Part shown: piece after piece, positions 45,239 to 52,609 of the stretch
Layout: each line of letters begins with the position of its first letter
Position numbering within the stretch: position 1 is the stretch's first letter
Assembly: GCF_012273515.2 (NCBI RefSeq)
Contig: NZ_CP050975.2
Coordinates: 6,448,001 to 6,512,000 of the forward strand
DNA: 64,000 nucleotides
Reading direction: 5' to 3'
Source of the DNA: Streptomyces sp. RPA4-2
GTDB taxonomy: Bacteria > Actinomycetota > Actinomycetes > Streptomycetales > Streptomycetaceae
Position numbers and translations under genes: made by a program
The notes under the pieces: generated by a model
What the model was told of the DNA's origin: nothing
Databases searched by the model: none
Seen by the model: the letters and a program-made list of their open reading frames with translations, nothing else

Positions 45239-45318
45239 ACCTGCCGGAACGACCGGCCACCTGCCGGAACGACCGGCCACCTGCCGGAACCGCCGGCCAC
45301 CTGCCGGGACCGTCCGTC
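45239..45318 (+). repeat. Four 20-bp tandem repeats after the sortase gene
   Basis: CTGCCGG(A/G)AC recurs at 45241, 45261, 45281 and 45301, a 20-bp period with small differences. Intergenic, 25 bases after the sortase stop. Confidence 0.9.
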
Positions 45319-45381
45319 ACCGACACGGCGGCCGTCACCACCACGGCGGCCGAGGACACCGCCCCCGCCCCTCCGCCGCCA

Positions 45382-45423
45382 GGATCCCGGGCCGCTGGAC
45401 CGTACGCCGACGGCCCGGGATCC
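45382..45423 (+). terminator. Terminator between sortase and sigma-factor genes
   Basis: Perfect 13-bp stem (45382-45394 with 45411-45423), 16-base loop, followed by TTCC. Confidence 0.75.
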
Positions 45424-45456
45424 TTCCCCACGAGTGACCCACGACCATGGAGAGCG

Positions 45457-45948
45457 TTGAAACGGTCCCGCGAGAAGGCCGCGTCCGAGCTGTTCGCCGC
45501 CCTCTATCCGCGCCTCGCCGGCTGGTGCCGCCGTCTGGTCGACGACGACGAGACGGCCCACGAGATCGCCTCGGAGGCGTTCACCCGGCTCTGGGCCCGC
45601 TGGACGTCCGTGGCGGAACCCCGCGGATTCCTCTACGTCACCGCGGCCAACCTCGTCCGGGACCACTGGCGCAAGCTCGAACGCGAACGCCGGGCGGTGC
45701 ACCGCGCCACCGTGGAGGCCGCCGCGCGCCCACCGGTCGAACAGGCCGATCCCTCGGTACGCCTGCTCGTGCAGTCGCTGCCCGAACGGCTGCGCGTCCC
45801 GATCCTGCTGCACTACTACGCTGACATGCCGATCCGAGAGGTGTCCGTGCTGACCGGGCGCAAGGAAGGAACCATCAAGGCCGATCTCCACGCGGCCCGA
45901 GAACTGCTCCGCGCCCATCTGAGGAGAAGCCTTGATCACACGCCCTGA
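45457..45948 (+). CDS. ECF-type RNA polymerase sigma factor
   Basis: 163-residue sigma-70 family protein with region 2 (ELFAALYPRLAGWCRRLV, EIASEAFTRLWARW) and region 4 (LPERLRVPILLHYYADMPIR then VSVLTGRKEGTIKADLHAAR). TTG start at 45457, preceded by GGAGAG; the ATG ten bases upstream is out of frame. The gene overlaps the next by 17 bases, whose product has one membrane segment and is a candidate anti-sigma partner. Target promoters are unknown. Confidence 0.88.
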   Translation: MKRSREKAASELFAALYPRLAGWCRRLVDDDETAHEIASEAFTRLWARWTSVAEPRGFLYVTAANLVRDHWRKLERERRAVHRATVEAAARPPVEQADPSVRLLVQSLPERLRVPILLHYYADMPIREVSVLTGRKEGTIKADLHAARELLRAHLRRSLDHTP

Positions 45949-46435
45949 TGACGGTCCGGACTCCGAACCCGACGACCCCCTCGCGATCATCCTGCGTCCC
46001 TCGTCCGACTATCTCGGCCCGCCCGCCGGCCGGTACGAGGCGATCCGCCGCGGAGCGGCCCGCCGCAGACTGCTGCGCGCCGCGGCCGGGGCCGGCCTGA
46101 CCTGTGCCGCCGCCGCCCTCGTCGCGCTGCCCCTCCGCATGACGGCACCCGACGCGCCCGTGTCCCCGACCGTCCCGCTCGCCCCGCCGCCCGCGAGCAG
46201 TCCGGCGCCCCGGAGCACTCCGTCGGTCGCGCCCGACCCTTCGGCGCGGCCGAGCTCCGTCACGCCCCGCCCCGGCGGGAGGACCCGGACCCGCGTCCCC
46301 AGCGCCCAGACCGGCCGGGCCACCGGCGGCCGCGCGCCGTCCACGACACCGCGCCCGACCCTCTCCTCGCCGTCCGCCGTACCGACGCCGGGCGCGGACC
46401 GGATCGTGACCACCGAGGGCGGCATCCGGCGGTAG
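45932..46435 (+). CDS. Single-pass membrane protein, possible anti-sigma partner
   Basis: 167 residues. A cytoplasmic N-terminus of about 45 residues (YLGPPAGRYEAIRRGAARRR), one membrane segment (about 48-68), then a Ser/Pro/Thr-rich extracellular region ending TTEGGIRR. No zinc-binding HxxxCxxC motif of the ZAS anti-sigma class is present. The 17-base overlap with the sigma gene suggests a sigma/regulator pair, but the function is not shown by sequence. TTG 45932 start. Confidence 0.65.
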   Translation: MITRPDDGPDSEPDDPLAIILRPSSDYLGPPAGRYEAIRRGAARRRLLRAAAGAGLTCAAAALVALPLRMTAPDAPVSPTVPLAPPPASSPAPRSTPSVAPDPSARPSSVTPRPGGRTRTRVPSAQTGRATGGRAPSTTPRPTLSSPSAVPTPGADRIVTTEGGIRR

Positions 46436-46504
46436 GCCCACGACCGCCCGGCCGTGTCCCGCCGGCACGCCTCACATCGGCGGCCGCTGTCTCGTCATAG
46501 GGGC

Positions 46505-46954
46505 ATGAACACGAGAATCCGGTACGGCGGTCTCGGCCTCCTGGCCGTGACCGGGCTGTACACAGGCGTCTGGGCCTACTTCTCCCCGAAGGGCTGGTAC
46601 GCGCACTTCCCCGGCTTCGGGCTGAGCCGGCTGCCTCAGCTGGGTCCCTACAACGAACACCTCGCCAAGGACACCGGGGCCATGTTCCTCGCGCTGGCCG
46701 TGCTGACGGCCGTCACCCTGCGCCAGGCGCGCGACGACCGGCTCGTCCGGACGACGGGCGCGGTGTGGCTGGTCTTCGGTGTCCTGCACTTCGGCTATCA
46801 CGTACAGCATCTCGACATGTACGGGACCCGCGACCAGGTGCTCAACGTCGTGACCCTCTCCGCGCTGCTGCTCGCGTCGGCCCTGCTGGTGCTGCCGGTC
46901 GCGCCCGTACGACGGGACGGCCCACGGCCCGTACGACGGGACGGCCCACGGTGA
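46505..46954 (+). CDS. Four-helix membrane protein of unknown function
   Basis: 149-residue protein with four predicted membrane segments (GLLAVTGLYTGVWAYF, AMFLALAVLTAVTL, AVWLVFGVLHFGYHV, SALLLASALLVLPVA). A HFGYHVQHLD segment has several histidines. The C-terminus has an exact duplication of PVRRDGPR from a 24-bp DNA repeat. ATG 46505. It is followed at 61 bases by the NAD(P)-binding protein, possibly in one transcript. Confidence 0.72.
   Translation: MNTRIRYGGLGLLAVTGLYTGVWAYFSPKGWYAHFPGFGLSRLPQLGPYNEHLAKDTGAMFLALAVLTAVTLRQARDDRLVRTTGAVWLVFGVLHFGYHVQHLDMYGTRDQVLNVVTLSALLLASALLVLPVAPVRRDGPRPVRRDGPR
46904..46951 (+). repeat. 24-bp exact tandem duplication
   Basis: 46904-46927 and 46928-46951 are identical and in frame, encoding PVRRDGPR twice at the end of the membrane protein. 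Confidence 0.95.
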
Positions 46955-47015
46955 CCCGGGGCGGCGCACGAGGACGTAGACGTAGAGGACCATGGGGACA
47001 CGTGGGAGGCACGGC

Positions 47016-47780
47016 ATGCGCGTAGCGGTGGCAGGCGGGACGGGGCTGGTCGGACGGTACGTGGTCGAGGAGTTGGCCGCGGCGGGACAGGAGCCGGTGG
47101 TGCTGGCCAGGTCGCGGGGCGTGGACCTCGTGACGGGCGCCGGACTCGACGCGGCCGTCGCGGGCGCGGACGCGGTCGTCGACGTGAGCAACGTGACCAC
47201 CATGAGCGGGCGGAGGGCCGTCTCGTTCTTCGACAGCGTCGGCCGCAACCTCCTGGACGCCGGTGAGCGGGCAGGTGTACGGCACCACGTCGTGCTGTCG
47301 ATCGTCGGCGTCGACCGGGTCGGCCTCGGCTACTACCAGGGGAAGCTGCGTCAGGAGGACGTGGTGAGGAACGGGCGGACCCCGTGGACGGTGCTGCGCG
47401 CCACCCAGTTCCACGAGTTCGCGGAGCAGACCCTCGACCGCGTCCCGAAGCCGTTCGCGGTGGTGCCCCGGATGCGGACGCAGCCGGTCGCGGCCCGTGA
47501 GGTGGCCCAGCACCTGGTGCGGCTCGTGACGGCACCGGCGCGGGGCATGGCCCCCGAGCTCGCCGGGCCGCGGGTCGAGCACCTCGTCGACATGGTGGGC
47601 CGGCTGCTGCGGGCCCGGCACCGGCGCCGGCTGGTGCTGCCGGTGAGGATGCCCGGCGACACGGGCGCCGCCATGACGGGCGACGGTCTGCTCCCGGCCG
47701 GCCCCGGGCCCCGGGGCACCCAGACCTTCGACGCGTGGCTCGCCACGTACGTCGCCCAGCACATCGCCCAGGGAGGATGA
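47016..47780 (+). CDS. NAD(P)-binding epimerase/NmrA-like protein
   Basis: 254-residue atypical short-chain-dehydrogenase-fold protein. The nucleotide-binding motif is MRVAVAGGTGLVGRYV; YYQGKLRQEDVV carries the YxxxK-like pair, and a substrate domain follows (RTPWTVLRATQFHEF). Proteins of this type are regularly encoded beside ECF41 sigma factors, together with carboxymuconolactone decarboxylases and oxidoreductases, and are their usual regulatory targets. Here the sigma gene begins eight bases downstream. Substrate unknown. Confidence 0.86.
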   Translation: MRVAVAGGTGLVGRYVVEELAAAGQEPVVLARSRGVDLVTGAGLDAAVAGADAVVDVSNVTTMSGRRAVSFFDSVGRNLLDAGERAGVRHHVVLSIVGVDRVGLGYYQGKLRQEDVVRNGRTPWTVLRATQFHEFAEQTLDRVPKPFAVVPRMRTQPVAAREVAQHLVRLVTAPARGMAPELAGPRVEHLVDMVGRLLRARHRRRLVLPVRMPGDTGAAMTGDGLLPAGPGPRGTQTFDAWLATYVAQHIAQGG

Positions 47781-47787
47781 CGACACC

Positions 47788-48771
47788 GTGTCCACACCAC
47801 CCGGACCCGCGCGGGACTCCGACCCCACCGTCGGCTCCCTGATGGCCGAACGCCGGCGGCTGCTCAACCTCGGCTATCGCATGCTCGGTTCCGTGCAGGA
47901 CGCCGAGGACGTCGTGCAGGAGACGTACGCCCGCTGGTACGCCCAGCCCGAGGAGGCGCAGCGGGAGATCGGGACACCGCTGGCGTGGCTGACGCGGGTC
48001 GCCTCCCGGATCTGCCTCGACCATCTCGCCTCGGCGCGGGTCCGCCGTGAGCGGTACACCGGGGAGTGGCTGCCCGAGCCCCTGCGGGACGGCACCGTGT
48101 GGACCAGCGCGGGGCGGGCGGGCGAGGACGATCCGGCCGACCGGATCACCCTCGACGAATCGGTCGGCATGGGGGTGCTCGTGGTCCTGGACACGGTCAC
48201 GCCCGCGGAACGCGTCGCCTTCGTCCTGCACGACGTCTTCGGTCTGCCGTTCACCGAGATCGGCGGGACGATGGGCCGAACCCCCGCGGCTTGCCGCCAG
48301 TTGGCCGCCTCGGCGCGCAGACGTCTCGCCCACCGGCGGTCCGGCGGCCGGCCGGCGCACGAACACAGGCAGGTCGTCTCCGCGTTCCGTGCGGCGTGCG
48401 AGACCGGTGACCTGGATGCCCTCGTCGCCCTCCTCGACCCCGCGGTCGAGTCGCGCAGCGACGGAGGCGGCAAGGTGCGCGCGGCTCTGCGCCCGGTCGT
48501 CGGCCGGGACAAGGTGGCGCGCCTCTTCGTCGGCCTCATGCGCAAGGAGCCCGGGATGGAGCTCGTCGAGGAGGACGTGAACGGCCTTCCCGGCGTGACG
48601 GTCCGCATCGCCGGCACCACCGTCGCCGTCGTGGCCGCCGATGTGCGCGACGGTCTGGTCACCGATCTGTGGCTGGTGATCAACCCGGACAAGCTCCACG
48701 CCTGGACCGATGCCGATGCCGATGCCGATGCCGATGGTGACGGTGACGGTGGAGGCGACGCATCGGGCTGA
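47788..48771 (+). CDS. ECF41-type sigma factor with SnoaL-like C-terminal domain
   Basis: 327-residue extracytoplasmic-function sigma factor. Region 2 (NLGYRMLGSVQDAEDVVQET), the ECF41 linker (WLPEPL), region 4 (FVLHDVFGLPFTEIGGTMGR with ACRQLAASARRR) and a C-terminal SnoaL-like extension of about 120 residues carrying the diagnostic DGGGK (about residue 228) and NPDKL (about residue 301). This extension replaces an anti-sigma factor by controlling the sigma core in cis. The end is a (GATGCC)n-derived Asp/Ala/Gly tail. It probably activates the preceding epimerase gene. Confidence 0.92.
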   Translation: MSTPPGPARDSDPTVGSLMAERRRLLNLGYRMLGSVQDAEDVVQETYARWYAQPEEAQREIGTPLAWLTRVASRICLDHLASARVRRERYTGEWLPEPLRDGTVWTSAGRAGEDDPADRITLDESVGMGVLVVLDTVTPAERVAFVLHDVFGLPFTEIGGTMGRTPAACRQLAASARRRLAHRRSGGRPAHEHRQVVSAFRAACETGDLDALVALLDPAVESRSDGGGKVRAALRPVVGRDKVARLFVGLMRKEPGMELVEEDVNGLPGVTVRIAGTTVAVVAADVRDGLVTDLWLVINPDKLHAWTDADADADADGDGDGGGDASG

Positions 48772-48795
48772 GCCGGTGCGGAAGCCGACGGCGGC

Positions 48796-49494
48796 TCAGC
48801 CCTGGTCGGCCCGGCCCTCGCGCAGCCCGCACAGCGTGTCGACGCGGTTCGTGGTGATCGAGTCGACGCCGAGGCCGAGCAGCCGTCGCAGGGAGCGCCG
48901 GGTGTCCGGGGTCCACACGGACAGCAGATGGCCGCCGTGGTGGACCCGGGCGGCGAGGTCCCGGTCGACCAGCGTGAAGCGGTAGTTGAGCCAGCGCGGC
49001 CGTACGGCGTCGAGCAGGGCCGGGCGCGGCGGCGCGAGCGTCGTCCAGGTCAGCGCGATCTCCGCGGCGGGGTCGGCGGCGCGCACCGCCAGCATGGCCG
49101 GGGCGCCCGCGCAGTAGTACACCCGCTCCCCGGCGCCGCACGAGCGGACGACGTCGACGATCCGGCGGACGGCCCCGGCGTCGGGGCCGCCCGGCAGGTC
49201 GACCATGATCCGGCTGTCGCCGGTCGCCGCGAGGGCCGCTTCGAGCGTCGGTACTCCGCCGCCGGTGAGGCCGTGCGCCTCGTCCGCCGAGAGCGCCCGC
49301 AGCGGTCGGTCCACGTCCCACAGCCGCTTCAGCGTCTCGTCGTGCAGCAGCACGGGGATGCCGTCGCGGGTGAGCCGTACGTCGATCTCCACCGCGTCCG
49401 CGCCCCGGTGGAGCGCGGAACGCAGTGAGTCGATCGTGTTCTCACGGACGCGATAGGGGTCGCCGCGATGGGCGACGGCGGTCACGGTGCGCAT
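48796..49494 (-). CDS. Glycerophosphodiester phosphodiesterase
   Basis: Hydrolyses glycerophosphodiesters to glycerol-3-phosphate and an alcohol. 232 residues with the GDPD motifs AHRGDPYRVRENT (HR and E), VEIDVRLTRDGIPVLLHD (E, D and H) and C-terminal SVWTPD. No signal peptide, so cytoplasmic. ATG 49494 is preferred to a TTG 15 bases upstream. Convergent with the ECF41 gene, 24 bases apart. Confidence 0.9.
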   Translation of the reverse strand: MRTVTAVAHRGDPYRVRENTIDSLRSALHRGADAVEIDVRLTRDGIPVLLHDETLKRLWDVDRPLRALSADEAHGLTGGGVPTLEAALAATGDSRIMVDLPGGPDAGAVRRIVDVVRSCGAGERVYYCAGAPAMLAVRAADPAAEIALTWTTLAPPRPALLDAVRPRWLNYRFTLVDRDLAARVHHGGHLLSVWTPDTRRSLRRLLGLGVDSITTNRVDTLCGLREGRADQG

Positions 49495-49595
49495 GGGCCC
49501 ATTGTGCAATGAGCCCGTGACGCGGTGGGCCCGATCGTGAAGCGGGTCCGTGGGTCAGTGATGGGTCCGTGATGGGTGCGTGGTGGTGCGGTGGG

Positions 49596-50645
49596 TCAGG
49601 GCGCGAGCCACGTCGAGGCGTAGGTGTCGATCTCCTCGGCGAGCCTGGTCTTCCCCGCCGGGTCGAGGAAGGACGCCTCCACGGCGTTCTTGGCGAGCGC
49701 GGCGAGACCGAGTTCGTCGAGGTCGAGGAGGCGCGCGGCGACCGCGTACTCGTTGTTGAGGTCGGTGCCGAACATCGGCGGGTCGTCGGAGTTGATGGTG
49801 ACGAGGACCCCGGCCCTGGTGAACTCCTTGATGGGGTGCTCGTCGAGCGTGCGGACCGCGCGGGTGGCGATGTTGGAGGTCGGGCAGACCTCCAGGGCGA
49901 TGCGGTGCTCGGCGAGGTGCGCGAGCAGCTTCGGGTCCCGGGCGGAGCTGGTGCCGTGACCGATGCGCTCGGCCCGCAGGTCGTTGAGCGCGTCCCACAC
50001 GGTTTCCGGCCCGGTCGTCTCACCGGCGTGCGGAACCGACCGCAGCCCGGCGGCGATGGCCCGGTCGAAGTACGGCTTGAACTGCGGCCGCGGTACGCCG
50101 ATCTCGGGCCCGCCGAGCCCGAAGGAGACGAGCCCCTCGGGCCGCACCCGGTCCTCGGTCGCGAGCCGCACCGTCTCCTCGGCCGCCTCCAGACCCGCTT
50201 CGCCGGGAATGTCGAAGCACCAGCGCAGAACGACCCCGAACTCGGCCTCGGCGGCCTTGCGGGCGTCCTCGATCGCCTCCATGAAGGCGAGTTCGTCGAT
50301 GCCGCGGCGGGTGGAGGAGTAAGGGGTGATGGTCAGTTCGGCGTAGCGGACCTGCTGCCGGGCCATGTCCCGCGCGACCTCGTAGGTCAGCAGCCGGACG
50401 TCCTCGGGGGTGCGCACGAGGTCGACGACGGACAGGTACACCTCGATGAAGTGCGCGAAGTCCGTGAACGTGAAGTAGTCCGCGAGCGCCTCCGGGTCGG
50501 TCGGCACCCGGGAGTCGGGGTGACGGGCGGCGAGGGCGGAGACGATGCGCGGCGAGGCGGATCCGACGTGGTGCACATGCAGTTCGGCCTTGGGCAGTCC
50601 GGCGATGAAGGCGTGCAGATCGCGGGCGTCGCGGTGATCGGTCAA
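49596..50645 (-). CDS. cog1816 adenosine-deaminase-like enzyme, probable 6-aminodeoxyfutalosine deaminase
   Basis: 349-residue amidohydrolase-fold zinc enzyme. HxH ligands lie in PKAELHVHHVG (H23, H25), with SVPHAGETTG, CPTSNIAT and TINSDDPPMFGTDL completing the metal and proton-relay sites. Classic adenosine deaminases read HLHLEG where this has HVHHVG. From memory, a close Streptomyces cog1816 homologue was shown to prefer 6-aminodeoxyfutalosine, an intermediate of the futalosine route to menaquinone; I infer the same here. TTG start at 50645 with GGGGAGGG five bases upstream. Confidence 0.85.
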   Translation of the reverse strand: MTDHRDARDLHAFIAGLPKAELHVHHVGSASPRIVSALAARHPDSRVPTDPEALADYFTFTDFAHFIEVYLSVVDLVRTPEDVRLLTYEVARDMARQQVRYAELTITPYSSTRRGIDELAFMEAIEDARKAAEAEFGVVLRWCFDIPGEAGLEAAEETVRLATEDRVRPEGLVSFGLGGPEIGVPRPQFKPYFDRAIAAGLRSVPHAGETTGPETVWDALNDLRAERIGHGTSSARDPKLLAHLAEHRIALEVCPTSNIATRAVRTLDEHPIKEFTRAGVLVTINSDDPPMFGTDLNNEYAVAARLLDLDELGLAALAKNAVEASFLDPAGKTRLAEEIDTYASTWLAP

Positions 50646-50797
50646 GGGGTCCCTCCCCGGGAACGGCGTCCCCGGAGCAGGGTCGGGGGGACGCGGGTGA
50701 TCGGCTGATCGATGACTCGGGGATCATCGTAGGCGGCGGCCCGCGCGGTGTGGGCCCAGGCCCGTAGCATGACGGCACGCACGACAGAGGGGGACCC

Positions 50798-51786
50798 ATG
50801 TCCGACGAGGCGCAGGCGCCACAGGCCCCGCGGGACGCCGCCGGGACGCCGTGGGCGTCCCCGGACCACGGGGCCACGCCGTCTCGGCCGGCCGACGTGG
50901 CACCGGCCGCGGACCCCGAGGACGCGATACCCGCGGCGGGCATCGCGCCCGCCTTCCCCTCCGGGTCGCCGGCCCCGGCGTACGACGGCACGACGGACCC
51001 CCGGCCCGGCCAGGCCGCCCCGGCCGACCGGCCCCCGCGGACGCGGCCCCCGCCGCCCGCGCGCAGGAGCCGAACCCCTGGGCCCCGCCCGCGGACCCGG
51101 CCCCGTCCCGCTTCGGCGGCGCTCCCACGCACCCCGCGTCGCCCACGTCCCCCGCGTCGCCCTCGGTGCACGATCAGCCGACGATGGCCTCGTACCCCGG
51201 CGCGGTAAGCCCTCCGGCCGCGCCCTGGGACAACCCATTCGCGCCTCCCGCCGGCCACACGCCCTACCCGCACGCGAGCGCCGGAGAGCCGGTCCCGCCG
51301 CCGCCCATCGGTCCCGAGGGTCCCGGCCAGGCCCCGTACGGCTACGGGTACGGCTACCCGCCGTACGGCCCGCCCGGTGCCGGCCACCAGGGCGCGCCCG
51401 GCTACCCCGGCTACCCCGGAGTCCCCGGATATCCCGGCGTGACCGGCTACGGCTGGCCGGCGATGCCGCTCCCACCCAGCAACGGCATGGGCACCGCGGG
51501 GCTGGTGGTCGGCATCATCTCGGCCGTGGTGTTCTGCCTCTGGCCGGTGGCCTTCGTGCTGGGCGCCCTCGGCGTGATCTTCGGTGTGGTGGGCCGCCGC
51601 AGGGCCCGCCGGGGCGAGGCGACGAATCCGGGGCAGGCCCTGGCCGGGATCATCTGCGGAGCGGTCGGCATCGCCCTGAGCATCGGGATGATCGTGATCT
51701 TCTTCTTCCTCCCGGACGACGGCGGCGGCGACTCCCCGTTCACCGGCGACGACGGGTACTCCACCTCACTCGTCGTGCCACGCTGA
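50798..51786 (+). pseudogene. Frameshifted DUF4190 membrane protein
   Basis: Begins at ATG 50798 (MSDEAQAPQAPRDAAGTPW), preceded by GAGGGGG. The frame is lost within a five-C run at 51032-51036; the next frame continues APADAAPAARAQEPNPWAPP and runs to 51786. Adding one C restores a single protein of about 329 residues. It has a long Pro/Gly/Ala/Tyr-rich cytoplasmic part (GYGYPPYGPPG, GYPGYPG) and a C-terminal DUF4190 domain with two membrane segments (GLVVGIISAVVFCLW and AGIICGAVGIALSIGMIVIF). Real pseudogene or one-base sequencing error. Confidence 0.8.
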
Positions 51787-51838
51787 ACCGGCCGGCCCCG
51801 GCCGCGTCCGTCCCTTCCCGCCGGGTGGGCGGCGCCCG

Positions 51839-52402
51839 TCAGCCGCCCGTCCCGGCGAGCCGCTCGCGCGCCGCCATCAAGGCGAAGCCCAGCAGATTCG
51901 GTCCCCGCCAGCGCTCGGGATCCGACGCGCGTTCGTCGTCCGCCGCGAGCCCGATGCCCCACACGCGGTCCATGGGACTGGCCTCCACCAGCACCCGCTC
52001 ACCCGTGCCCAGCAGGAACGCGCGCAGATCGGGGTGCGCGGCGAACTTGTGGACGCTGCCCTCGACCACGACGGCGAACCGCTCCCGCTCCCACACGGAG
52101 TCGTCGAAGTCCCGCACGAGCCGGCCCGCCTTCTTGGCGAGGGCGGGGTTCGGCGCCTCCAACGCGCGCCGCTCGGCCGCCGTGTCCCCGAAAAGCCGGG
52201 CCTTGCCCGCCATCATCCAGTGCTCGGCGGTCGCGTAGGAGACACCGTCGACCACGAACGGTGACGGCCACCACTGGCTCAGGCAGCCCGCGCCCACCTG
52301 GCCGTCCTGCCGCGGCCGGTGCCCCCAGAAGTGCAGGTACTTGACGCGCGTCCCCGAGTCGACCGCGCTGACCAGCGCTTCCCAAGAATCGATCTTCCCC
52401 AT
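51839..52402 (-). CDS. NADAR family protein (YbiA-like)
   Basis: 187-residue protein of the NADAR fold, which hydrolyses N-glycosidic bonds of riboflavin intermediates or of ADP-ribosylated products. Motifs are HFWGHRP near residue 23, SQWWPSPFVVDGVSYATAEHWMM and the C-terminal WRGPNLLGFALM. ATG 52402 (MGKIDSWEALV) follows the conserved N-terminus as I recall it. GTG 52432 would add ten residues and has a better ribosome site (AAGGGGGG). It is divergent from the polyamine operon. The physiological substrate here is unknown. Confidence 0.87.
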   Translation of the reverse strand: MGKIDSWEALVSAVDSGTRVKYLHFWGHRPRQDGQVGAGCLSQWWPSPFVVDGVSYATAEHWMMAGKARLFGDTAAERRALEAPNPALAKKAGRLVRDFDDSVWERERFAVVVEGSVHKFAAHPDLRAFLLGTGERVLVEASPMDRVWGIGLAADDERASDPERWRGPNLLGFALMAARERLAGTGG

Positions 52403-52474
52403 GCACGCGAGTCTGGCATCCACCACTGACACTCCGTCCCCCCTTTTCCGTGGGGACTCGACACCTGGTCGACA

Positions 52475-52510
52475 GATTCCGTCGCGTAACCAAAAGGCAA
52501 CAACGGAATC
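52475..52510. promoter_or_regulatory. Inverted repeat upstream of the polyamine operon
   Basis: GATTCCGT (52475-52482) and ACGGAATC (52503-52510) form an 8-bp inverted repeat around an AT-richer 20-base spacer, 100 bases before the aldehyde dehydrogenase start. Candidate operator in the 207-base divergent gap. Confidence 0.35.
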
Positions 52511-52609
52511 ACTTGTTGGAGTCCCTTTGCTCTGTCAGGATCGGCACTCAAATCGAGCTGGAGCCACGCCGACCCCGCGGCAAGGGGGCGGACGGCGGAG
52601 GAGAGCGAC

